DNA from: an uncultured Ignavibacteria bacterium
GTDB taxonomy: Bacteria; Bacteroidota; Ignavibacteria; Ignavibacteriales; Melioribacteraceae
DNA length: 5,409 nucleotides
Direction: 5' to 3'
Assembly: GCA_937930275.1 (NCBI GenBank)
Contig: CALGLM010000421.1
Span: 1 to 5,409, forward strand
The translations under genes and the position numbers were made by a program. The notes below the pieces were generated by a model, which was given only the letters and a program-made list of their open reading frames with translations, ran no database searches and was not told the origin of the DNA. Positions 1-5,409 of this stretch are shown here, one piece after another. Position 1 is the stretch's first letter; the number at the start of each line of letters is the position of its first letter.

Positions 1-5
1 CCGGC

Positions 6-551
6 TTATTCCAAAAAGTAGTTTATTAGCTCAATATATTTTTCAATATTATGTAGTATTGCTTTTCCTCCTTGATTATAATATTCTATTTGAATATCAA
101 AGTTTTTGAAGATATTAACTTTGGCGGGAAACTTTCGGTTATCGTGTAAGTAAACCTTTACAAAAATATTTTCATCGTAATGTGATATTCTGGATACCAT
201 GCAATTTTGATAAACTACCGTTTGAACTAAATCGACTATTTGGTCAGATGTTAAATCGTATATTGTTTTTTTACTGCCATAATTAATTCCTGTTTCAAGA
301 TACTTGTGCATAGTATTTATATATAAGTTTAAATTCTTTAGAGGGAAATGTTTGCCCGAACAATATTCTGAATTTTCTTCAATTCTTACTTCAAGGTCGT
401 TATCAAGTATTATTAATTTGGTTTTATTAAAACTTGCCCAAATGGCATATTGATTTCTTAAAATATTATGAATAATAATTCTATCCTGATTAGTTAATAT
501 TTTAATAATATTTAATAATTGGTCATCGGTTAATGTTCTAACTTCTTTCAT
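6..551 (-). CDS. Hypothetical protein, 181 aa, two tandem copies of one domain
   Basis: I do not recognise this family, so no function is assigned. The frame is complete, with ATG at 549-551 and TAA at 6-8. The start is supported by a GAGGA ribosome-binding sequence 7 bases upstream, one of the few Shine-Dalgarno-like sites here. The protein has no signal peptide or membrane segment and is probably cytosolic. Residues 7-86 and 100-181 look like two diverged copies of one unit. Each begins with a helix of the form LTxDQ followed by alternating hydrophobics. A strand-rich middle follows, and each unit ends in a matching helix (residues 70-86 and 165-181 share L, N, YI and terminal LE at equal spacing). 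A short linker at about 87-99 joins them. It lies 84 bases downstream of another unknown gene on the same strand and may be cotranscribed with it. The reading frame is credible; the role is unknown. Confidence 0.75.
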   Translation of the reverse strand: MKEVRTLTDDQLLNIIKILTNQDRIIIHNILRNQYAIWASFNKTKLIILDNDLEVRIEENSEYCSGKHFPLKNLNLYINTMHKYLETGINYGSKKTIYDLTSDQIVDLVQTVVYQNCMVSRISHYDENIFVKVYLHDNRKFPAKVNIFKNFDIQIEYYNQGGKAILHNIEKYIELINYFLE

Positions 552-558
552 AAATATT

Positions 559-563
559 TCCTC
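559..563 (-). promoter_or_regulatory. Ribosome binding site of the 181-aa protein
   Basis: The minus strand reads GAGGA here, with 7 bases between it and the ATG at 549-551. This is a good match to a Shine-Dalgarno sequence and supports that start. The two plus-strand genes in the window have no comparable site. Confidence 0.5.
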
Positions 564-635
564 GTTACGTTGTATTTAATATAAGTGCATTATTAAGTTT
601 AAAACGGTCAATATATTATTTTACATCAGTTTGCC

Positions 636-1367
636 TTAAATTAATTTATACCACTTAATTTTATAAGACTTTGAAAGTAATAAATATCTCTTAAATCCGG
701 AAAATCGTTCCATAACATAAATATTCTTAAATGTAAACTTTTTTTCTTTAAATTTTTCTTCAACAAAAACACTAAATAATAAATTCAAATGTTTTTCGTT
801 TAATTTCAATAGTTTCTTAAAATTAGTTTTTATAACAAGTGTTTTAACAGTTATTTCATTGCTATTTATTACATAAAACATATTTCGTTTTTTATATATA
901 ACACACTGTTGGTCATATTCATGCATTAAATCAATTACATCCTTTCTTTTGTTAACTTTAAATATCAAAAACTTTTCTGCTCTTATTTCACCAACTTCAT
1001 GTTCATAGGTATATTTATATCTGTCATCAAAAAAAATGAATAACTTTAATTTCGAGAGCTTCATTTGTAAATTTGAAAATTTCAATTCATTCAATTTATT
1101 TTCTATATCTTTTGGGTTATAAACATACGAGGTCATAATTCCAAATTCTGAATCCGGGTTTTTTAATAACTGCCAAAAACTTTCTGCTTCTTTGCTTTTT
1201 TTGAAATATTTATTGAATAATAATTTCAAATTAAATATTCTTAATTTTGCAAACAACCGATTTAATATTAATATTTTCATAACGTGCCCCGCTATTTTTT
1301 TGATTAATTTTTTAAATTGATTAAATAAATCCCCGTTAAGCAGATATTTATTACCTGCTTTTAACAA
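636..1367 (-). CDS. Hypothetical lysine-rich protein, 243 aa (or 214 aa), DUF3293-like pattern
   Basis: Protein of unknown function. The longest frame starts with TTG at 1365-1367 (243 aa). An alternative ATG at 1278-1280 gives 214 aa and has GGGG six bases upstream, so the start is unresolved; an in-frame TAA lies a few codons upstream of the TTG. The N-terminal part (residues 1-65 of the long form) is basic and probably helical. The middle (about 75-170) runs FGIMTSYVYNP, then EN, a long helix, a short strand segment, then GEIRAEKFLIF and a helix leading to YDQQCVIYKK. That order (a strand ending in T-S/A-x, an asparagine at a helix start, a conserved E before a hydrophobic strand, then Q followed by a hydrophobic strand) resembles DUF3293-type proteins. 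This is a by-eye match without a profile search. The C-terminal 70 residues are lysine- and phenylalanine-rich and show nothing recognisable. No signal peptide or convincing membrane segment is seen. It is probably the first gene of a unit with the 181-aa gene downstream. Confidence 0.7.
   Translation of the reverse strand: MLKAGNKYLLNGDLFNQFKKLIKKIAGHVMKILILNRLFAKLRIFNLKLLFNKYFKKSKEAESFWQLLKNPDSEFGIMTSYVYNPKDIENKLNELKFSNLQMKLSKLKLFIFFDDRYKYTYEHEVGEIRAEKFLIFKVNKRKDVIDLMHEYDQQCVIYKKRNMFYVINSNEITVKTLVIKTNFKKLLKLNEKHLNLLFSVFVEEKFKEKKFTFKNIYVMERFSGFKRYLLLSKSYKIKWYKLI
1287..1290 (-). promoter_or_regulatory. Possible ribosome binding site for an internal ATG start
   Basis: The minus strand reads GGGG six bases before the ATG at 1278-1280, within the longer frame of the 243-aa protein. 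It is only a partial Shine-Dalgarno match, but it favours the 214-aa form over the TTG start at 1367, which has no such site. Confidence 0.25.
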
Positions 1368-1408
1368 TAAAAAACTAATAACTTAATATTAAACTTTCCC
1401 CGAGAATA

Positions 1409-1436
1409 TTTTAATTGAACCCAAAATCAATTAAAA
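1409..1436. repeat. Perfect inverted repeat, 10-bp arms, 8-base loop
   Basis: The arms TTTTAATTGA (1409-1418) and TCAATTAAAA (1427-1436) are exact reverse complements around ACCCAAAA. The repeat covers part of the candidate -7 box and the expected transcription start of the minus-strand unknown genes. It could be a repressor operator or a 5' leader hairpin. The arms are nearly all A and T, so chance formation in this AT-rich region is a real alternative. Confidence 0.4.
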
Positions 1437-1462
1437 ATACTTGTAAAATAAATGCACTCAAA
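1432..1462 (-). promoter_or_regulatory. Candidate Bacteroidota-type promoter for the unknown gene pair
   Basis: Read on the minus strand, a TTTG at 1459-1462 (-33-like) is followed after 19 bases by TATTTTTA at 1432-1439. The latter matches TAnnTTTG at all but the last base. The spacing fits the known arrangement for this phylum. The predicted start of transcription, in the mid 1420s, lies about 60 bases before the TTG start and about 145 before the alternative ATG. AT-rich background makes 7-of-8 matches common, so this is tentative. Confidence 0.35.
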
Positions 1463-1719
1463 ACAAAAATTATTTTACTTGTGTATTAATTAATCAAAAA
1501 AAAACACACTACAATTATAATAAATAGTTTTAAAAATGTAAATAGTTAGGTAAACTTTAATTCAAATGTTAAAATTAAATGATCAAAAATTATTTAATTA
1601 ACGGTAAAACATAAGTAAATAAAAAGCGCAACAGCTATATTTAAAAATTTATTTAATTTGTTAACACTGAAATTACGTTTAAGAATAGTAAGAATTAATA
1701 ATTATTTTAATGAAAAAGA

Positions 1720-1770
1720 AGTGATTATTTTTAATAACAAAAAACTTTGAATAGTGAATTTAATAACAAA
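1720..1770. repeat. Imperfect direct repeat upstream of the transporter gene
   Basis: Two copies of AGTGA followed by TTTAATAACAAA occur at 1720-1741 and 1753-1770. The first copy has five extra bases between the two parts. The 12-base TTTAATAACAAA is identical in both (1730-1741, 1759-1770). They lie just upstream of the candidate -33 TTG at 1771, where an activator might bind, but no regulator is known here. Confidence 0.3.
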
Positions 1771-1799
1771 TTGAAACAAAATGAGATTTAATAGATTTA
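1771..1799 (+). promoter_or_regulatory. Weak candidate promoter for the YeiH-family gene
   Basis: TTG at 1771-1773 is followed after 18 bases by TAGATTTA at 1792-1799, a 7-of-8 match to the TAnnTTTG box of Bacteroidota. It would give a leader of roughly 35-40 bases before the ATG at 1842. The box lies inside a 9-bp tandem repeat (AGATTTAAT at 1784-1792 and 1793-1801), so it may be fortuitous. Confidence 0.25.
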
Positions 1800-1841
1800 A
1801 TAGAAATTAAATTAATTTTTCTTAACATAAATATTTCTATT

Positions 1842-2759
1842 ATGGTACAATTTCGTTATTCCAAAGCTCTATTTATTTTGTTTTTAGTATTATGTGCATT
1901 TCCTCAAGTATCTGCTCCTATTGCGTTATTAGCCGGTGTAATGTTTGCACTAATATTCGGCAACCCTTATATCGAAAAAACGCATACTGCAACTCATAAA
2001 TTGTTGCAATTTTCGGTTGTCGGTCTTGGATTTGGTATGAACGCAGCAGTAGCATTGGAGGCGGGAAAGTCTGGTTTTTTATATACAATTGCGGGAATAT
2101 TTTTAACTTTTATTATCGGATTAACTTTATCTAAAATATTTAAAGTTGAAAAGAAAACAAGCTTTTTAATTTCAACAGGAACCGCAATATGCGGAGGAAG
2201 CGCAATTGCTGCAGTTTCTCCGGTAATTGAATCAAAAAACGAAGAAACATCTGTTGCGCTGGGTGTTGTTTTTGTGTTAAATAGTGTGGCACTAATATTA
2301 TTTCCCGTATTGGGGCATATTTTGGGCTTAAGTCAACAGCAATTTGGATTGTGGGCAGCAATTGCAATTCATGATACAAGTTCTGTAGTAGGGGCAGCAT
2401 CAAGTTATGGTAAAACTGCGCTTGATATTGCAACAACAATTAAACTTACCCGTGCTTTGTGGATAATACCCGTTGCTTTAATTTCGGGGTTGTTTTTTAA
2501 ATCCGAAGTTAAAAAGGTTAAAATACCATATTTTATATTTGTATTTTTTTTAGCAATGTTGGTTAACACTTATTTAATCGGGTTTAGAGATTTTTTTCAT
2601 ATAATATATGAAATTTCAAGACAAGGATTGGTAATTACCCTATTTTTAATCGGCTCTAATATTACACTTAATACAATAAAAACAGTTGGATACAAACCTT
2701 TTTTAATGGGTATATTGCTTTGGGTAATAATGTCATCACTAACTTTATTTGTAGTATAG
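1842..2759 (+). CDS. yeiH: YeiH/UPF0324-family membrane protein (putative sulfate exporter family)
   Basis: Polytopic inner-membrane protein of 305 aa, belonging to the YeiH family (Cons_hypoth698; PSE family of transporters). Sulfate export has been proposed for relatives from gene context, but the true substrate is not established and cannot be read here. Hydrophobic segments lie at about 8-40, 56-74, 78-98, 136-159, 167-187, 205-219, 229-246, 264-278 and 285-304. Family signatures are clear: TGTAICGGSAIAAVSPVI at 112-129 (a glycine-rich, probably re-entrant stretch), AIHDTSSVVGAA at 175-186, and TIKLTRALWIIP at 199-210. The length is slightly below the usual 330-350 aa, but both termini fit the family and it appears intact. 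The ATG at 1842 has no Shine-Dalgarno site, as is usual in Bacteroidota. Proteobacterial yeiH is often next to a LysR regulator; none is present here. It is divergent from the unknown gene pair and 186 bases from the following phosphatase gene. Family assignment is firm; substrate is open. Confidence 0.94.
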   Translation: MVQFRYSKALFILFLVLCAFPQVSAPIALLAGVMFALIFGNPYIEKTHTATHKLLQFSVVGLGFGMNAAVALEAGKSGFLYTIAGIFLTFIIGLTLSKIFKVEKKTSFLISTGTAICGGSAIAAVSPVIESKNEETSVALGVVFVLNSVALILFPVLGHILGLSQQQFGLWAAIAIHDTSSVVGAASSYGKTALDIATTIKLTRALWIIPVALISGLFFKSEVKKVKIPYFIFVFFLAMLVNTYLIGFRDFFHIIYEISRQGLVITLFLIGSNITLNTIKTVGYKPFLMGILLWVIMSSLTLFVV

Positions 2760-2867
2760 GATATAAAAATAAACTTTTGCAAACAACTTAATTAATTACT
2801 AAATTAAAACATTTTAATAAATAAATAACAAGTAAATATTAACTTTAAGGGAATAATTTTAAACGGG

Positions 2868-2883
2868 TAGTTTTGTAATTTTG
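2868..2883 (+). promoter_or_regulatory. Two tandem -7 promoter boxes upstream of the phosphatase gene
   Basis: TAGTTTTG (2868-2875) and TAATTTTG (2876-2883) are two adjacent exact matches to the TAnnTTTG -7 box of Bacteroidota. They lie about 63-70 bases before the ATG at 2946. No exact -33 TTTG or TTG is found 17-23 bases upstream; the nearest resemblance is CTTTAAG near 2843. They imply that the phosphatase has its own promoter rather than depending on read-through from the transporter gene. Confidence 0.55.
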
Positions 2884-2945
2884 TTATAAAAGAGTATATT
2901 AAATAGAAAATATATTTTTTATGTTTAACAAATTATTGATGTTAT

Positions 2946-4202
2946 ATGAAAAAATTGAATTTACTTGTTTATATTTATCTGTTTGTATGTGGTTCGTTAA
3001 TTTATTCCCAAACAACTAAAGATGAGTTTTTAAGTGATATTCGGTTTGCATCCGGAGTATATCAACCTTACATTTTTGCCGATAATAGACTAACACCCCC
3101 TCCCAAAGGATATCAGCCGTTTTATATCAGTCATTACGGAAGGCACGGTTCTCGATATTTGGAACCTGCAGAAAGCTATACCAATCCGTATAATACATTA
3201 AACGAAGCCAATGTTGCGGGCAAGCTTACAACTTTTGGGAAAAGTTTATTTGATAGAGTGAAAACTATTGTAATAGATGCCGAAAATAGATACGGTGACG
3301 TAACATCACTTGGTATAAAAGAACATAAAGAAATTGCGGAACGAATGTTTAATTCTTATCCGGAAATATTTTTACCCAAAAACGGAAAAAAGCCTTTTAT
3401 TTATAGTCGTTCCACAGTTGTACCCCGTTGTATATTAAGCATGTCGGCAAATAACGAAAGACTTAAAGAATTAAATCCCGAGATAATAATTGAAAGAAAT
3501 GCAACAAAAAGGGATGTCTATTTAGGGAATAGTTATAAAAATAGTAACAGAGATTCAATTAATGCAGTTAGTAAAAGTTTTATTGCAAATAACTTTGACG
3601 TAAATAAATTTATAACAAAAGTTTTTTCGGATACAACTTATGTAAACGAAAAAATTAAAGACAAAGTAGATTTTATTTCAAAAATATATTACTTATGCGC
3701 TGATGTCCAAGATTTGAATAATCTTGACGTTAACATGTCTGATGTGTTTAACAAGGACGAGCTTTTTATACTTTGGCAGGCAGCCAATATTAAACTTTAC
3801 CTTGTTTTTACAAGCAAAGTGGCAGTAGATAGTTCAAAAAAATTATTGAGAAATATATTAGATTGTGCGGAAAACGCAATTAAAGAAAATAATATTTCGG
3901 CTGATTTACGATTTGGTCACGATTCGTACATAAGTCCTTTATTAACTTTAATGGATATTGAAGGAATGAATTTAAAAGAAGATGACCCAAAGAATGTTTA
4001 TAAAATTTGGTGCGATTTTAAAGTTACTCCTATGGCGGTAAATATTCAGTTAGTCTTTTATAAAAACCAAGCGAACAATGATATAATTGTTAAAATACTG
4101 CATAACGAAAAAGAAGTAAAAATACCAATAGAATCGAAAATGACTCCGTATTATAGCTGGAATGACGTAAAATCGTACTACGAAAAAAAGTTAGCACAAT
4201 AA
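2946..4202 (+). CDS. Secreted histidine-type phosphatase (clade 2, phytase/MINPP-like)
   Basis: Complete 418-aa phosphomonoesterase of the histidine phosphatase superfamily, branch 2 (histidine acid phosphatases, phytases and MINPP relatives). It would hydrolyse organic phosphate esters outside the cytoplasm; the substrate, whether inositol phosphates or others, cannot be told from sequence. Residues 1-20 form a signal peptide: KK, a hydrophobic core, then IYSQ with cleavage probably next to Gln22. Cys15 is not in a lipobox, so it is unlikely to be a lipoprotein. The catalytic motif YGRHGSRY has R66, H67 (phosphohistidine) and R70. A further conserved region SRSTVVPRCILSM (154-166) carries an Arg expected to bind phosphate. 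GHDSYISPLL carries H325 and D326, the HD proton-donor motif. PMAVNIQLVFY (362-372) is a conserved C-terminal strand. All catalytic elements are present. The ATG at 2946 is chosen because it begins the signal peptide; nearby upstream ATGs are out of frame. It is convergent with the downstream kinase gene. Confidence 0.93.
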   Translation: MKKLNLLVYIYLFVCGSLIYSQTTKDEFLSDIRFASGVYQPYIFADNRLTPPPKGYQPFYISHYGRHGSRYLEPAESYTNPYNTLNEANVAGKLTTFGKSLFDRVKTIVIDAENRYGDVTSLGIKEHKEIAERMFNSYPEIFLPKNGKKPFIYSRSTVVPRCILSMSANNERLKELNPEIIIERNATKRDVYLGNSYKNSNRDSINAVSKSFIANNFDVNKFITKVFSDTTYVNEKIKDKVDFISKIYYLCADVQDLNNLDVNMSDVFNKDELFILWQAANIKLYLVFTSKVAVDSSKKLLRNILDCAENAIKENNISADLRFGHDSYISPLLTLMDIEGMNLKEDDPKNVYKIWCDFKVTPMAVNIQLVFYKNQANNDIIVKILHNEKEVKIPIESKMTPYYSWNDVKSYYEKKLAQ

Positions 4203-4274
4203 AATGTATTATACTTGATAATTTAAAAAAGTAATGTTATTTATTTTAACACTTTCGGTCCCTTTTTCTAAAAT

Positions 4275-4296
4275 GTGGAATAATATTTAATTCCGC
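4275..4296. terminator. Weak hairpin between the convergent genes
   Basis: A 7-bp stem (GTGGAAT with ATTCCGC, one G-U pair) encloses an 8-base AT loop. On the minus strand it is followed by ATTTTAG, a poor U-tract. It may assist termination of kinase transcripts, but is much weaker than the palindrome at 4312-4342. Confidence 0.25.
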
Positions 4297-4311
4297 CTAC
4301 TTACAAGGGAA

Positions 4312-4342
4312 ATTATTATTGCCTTATTAAGGCAATAATAAT
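4312..4342. terminator. Probable bidirectional terminator (31-base perfect palindrome)
   Basis: Two 15-base arms around one central base are exact reverse complements. The folded form would be a stem of about 12 bp closed by GCC/GGC with a TTATTAA loop. It sits between the convergent phosphatase and kinase genes, 109 bases past the phosphatase stop and 56 bases past the kinase stop, as expected for a shared terminator. U-tracts are weak on both sides, so efficiency is uncertain. Confidence 0.7.
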
Positions 4343-4398
4343 GTTAATAAATTAATTTTACTTTAGCTAAAATAATTGGAAGCAGTAAATAAAAAAAA

Positions 4399-5409
4399 TT
4401 AAGTGAAATATTTTAATACGGTTTTAGTTAAAACGGGTAGGGGAATGGGTTTTGTAAGATAATCGGAAAATAAATCCGAATAAACAGCGCGCTCGTTTTG
4501 AAGTACATATGCAGATTGTGCAATAATGGGAATATCAGGTCTAACTTTTCTAATCATTTGCGCCGCAGCATGACCGTCTAATATAGGCATTTTTATATCC
4601 ATTAATACCAATCCTATTTTATTGTTTTTTTCGCATACTTCTATTGCTTCTTTTCCGTTCCATGCATGAAGAATAATAAAATTTAATTTTTTTAGTATTA
4701 ATTCCAAATATAAATAATTAATTTCTTCGTCTTCGGCAATTAGAATTATTCTATTTTCTTTCCCCTTTTTATCAACAGCTTTTTTTATATCAATATTGTG
4801 AACGGGTTTATAAGGAATAGTAAAATAAAAAGTTGAACCTTTCTCTAATTCGGATTCAAGCCATATTTGTCCGCCGAGTAACTCCGAAAAACCTTTTGCA
4901 ATAGATAACCCCAAGCCTATTCCGCCGTAATCAAACTGAATGCTTTTATCGGCTTGTCTAAATCTTTCAAAAATATATTTACGCGCTTCAAAAGAAATTC
5001 CTATACCTGTATCCGATACCGAAAAGAGTAATTTGTCGTCAATTAATTTGTAATCAACTTTAATAAATCCGTGATTTGTAAATTTAATGGCATTTGAAAT
5101 TAAATTAGAAATTATTTGAGTTAATTTTGTTTTATCGGTATATATTTCCCCATTTCTGTCATTTAAGGCAAACGAAGCCGAAATAGTCAATGTCTTTTCG
5201 ACAGCTTTTTGTTCGTATTGTTCAATTAAATCCATAATTAATTTATTAATCGAGACAACAGTTATTTCGGTTTTTTCTTGATTAGTCTCTAACGAAGAAA
5301 TGGTTAAAATATCAGAAACAATGTTTAATAGTTTATCACTGCTTTTTTGAATTATTTCGATAAAATTTGTCTTTTCTTTTTCTGTATATCCGGGTTTATT
5401 TAAAAACGA
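4399..5409 (-). CDS. Hybrid sensor histidine kinase, C-terminal part (runs off right edge)
   Basis: The frame is open to the window end, so 336 residues are visible and the N-terminus (sensor region and the phosphorylated His) lies outside. Numbering from the edge, residues 1-42 are the second HisKA helix (KSSDKLLNIVSDIL then SSLE); the H-box should lie about 15 residues beyond the edge. The ATP-binding HATPase_c domain (about 75-200) has the N-box SNLISNAIKF (N102, N106), the G1 box DTGIGI (D133), an F-box around ERFRQ, and the glycine-rich GGIGLGLS. A receiver domain (about 220-336) has the acidic pair E226/D227, phosphoacceptor D271 in LMDIKMP, switch S299 in AQSAY, and K320 in TKP. All key receiver residues are present. 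No output or HPt domain follows, so phosphate probably passes to a separate HPt or regulator, or the receiver tunes the kinase. The signal sensed is unknown. The Met at 5235 is internal, between HisKA and HATPase_c, not the start. It is convergent with the phosphatase gene. Confidence 0.96.
   Translation of the reverse strand, partial: SFLNKPGYTEKEKTNFIEIIQKSSDKLLNIVSDILTISSLETNQEKTEITVVSINKLIMDLIEQYEQKAVEKTLTISASFALNDRNGEIYTDKTKLTQIISNLISNAIKFTNHGFIKVDYKLIDDKLLFSVSDTGIGISFEARKYIFERFRQADKSIQFDYGGIGLGLSIAKGFSELLGGQIWLESELEKGSTFYFTIPYKPVHNIDIKKAVDKKGKENRIILIAEDEEINYLYLELILKKLNFIILHAWNGKEAIEVCEKNNKIGLVLMDIKMPILDGHAAAQMIRKVRPDIPIIAQSAYVLQNERAVYSDLFSDYLTKPIPLPVLTKTVLKYFT

Larger units (their letters stand above)
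1368..1841. other. Long AT-rich intergenic region between divergent genes
   Basis: About 475 bases lie between the start of the minus-strand unknown gene and the plus-strand transporter gene. Only very short open frames occur, and none is convincing. It must hold both divergent promoters. On the left are a candidate minus-strand promoter (1432-1462) and an overlapping inverted repeat (1409-1436). On the right are an imperfect direct repeat (1720-1770), a 9-bp tandem repeat (1784-1801) and a weak candidate plus-strand promoter (1771-1799). I see no feature in about 1465-1715 beyond AT-rich sequence. Confidence 0.6.

Noticed and set aside
552..635. Separate promoter for the 181-aa gene
   Set aside because: No TAnnTTTG box with a spaced TTG is seen on the minus strand; cotranscription with the upstream gene is simpler.
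6..1367. Toxin-antitoxin or defence pair
   Set aside because: The gene order and possible operator invite the idea, but neither protein shows a toxin, nuclease or DNA-binding motif, and both are larger than typical toxin-antitoxin components.
2140..2439. Open frame of 99 codons on the minus strand inside the transporter gene
   Set aside because: It is antisense to a strongly conserved YeiH-family coding region, and its product is a low-complexity Leu/Gln-rich string with no family features.
2597..2782. Open frame of 61 codons on the minus strand over the end of the transporter gene
   Set aside because: It overlaps the conserved C-terminus of the transporter on the opposite strand and has no start signal or recognisable product.
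2803..2818. Inverted repeat ATTAAAA/TTTTAAT after the transporter gene as a terminator
   Set aside because: A 7-bp all-AT stem with a 2-base loop would not fold stably and is expected by chance in such AT-rich sequence.
2988..2990. Cys15 of the phosphatase as a lipoprotein acylation site
   Set aside because: The preceding residues are LFV, without Gly, Ala or Ser before the Cys, and a normal signal-peptidase site follows near residue 21.
5233..5235. ATG as the start of a 278-aa kinase
   Set aside because: The frame stays open to the window edge, and the upstream residues match the end of a HisKA domain, so this Met is internal.
1..5409. CRISPR array, tRNA, rRNA or insertion sequence
   Set aside because: No regularly spaced repeats, cloverleaf-like sequence, conserved rRNA stretch, transposase or terminal inverted repeats were found.

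Overview
The window is very AT-rich and most likely comes from a member of the Bacteroidota (Bacteroidetes). Three things point there. Exact or near matches to the TAnnTTTG -7 promoter box of that phylum lie upstream of genes. The two plus-strand genes lack a Shine-Dalgarno sequence. The gene set also fits: a periplasmic histidine-type phosphatase and a hybrid sensor kinase ending in a receiver domain. This is a pattern-based inference; the window contains no rRNA, tRNA or marker gene to settle it.

Layout. Positions 6-1367 hold two minus-strand genes of unknown function, probably one transcription unit, read from the 214- or 243-residue protein (636-1367) to the 181-residue protein (6-551). 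An intergenic stretch of about 475 bases (1368-1841) separates them from the divergent plus-strand gene 1842-2759. That gene encodes a complete YeiH/UPF0324-family membrane protein (putative sulfate exporter family). Next, after 186 bases, comes 2946-4202, a secreted or periplasmic clade-2 histidine phosphatase with RHGSR and HD catalytic motifs. It meets a convergent minus-strand gene that runs off the right edge: the C-terminal part of a hybrid histidine kinase (end of HisKA, HATPase_c, receiver), 4399-5409. A perfect palindrome at 4312-4342 between the convergent genes is the likely shared terminator.

The genes do not form an obvious pathway. The transporter and phosphatase point the same way but each has its own promoter-like region, and the kinase is convergent. 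The least explained part is the left third. The 181-residue protein looks like an internal duplication of one roughly 80-residue unit. Its upstream neighbour has a pattern resembling the DUF3293-type fold. Their shared upstream region has an inverted repeat overlapping a candidate promoter. No clear evidence of a new defence, mobile or RNA-based system was found; the two unknown proteins are the best candidates for something undescribed.
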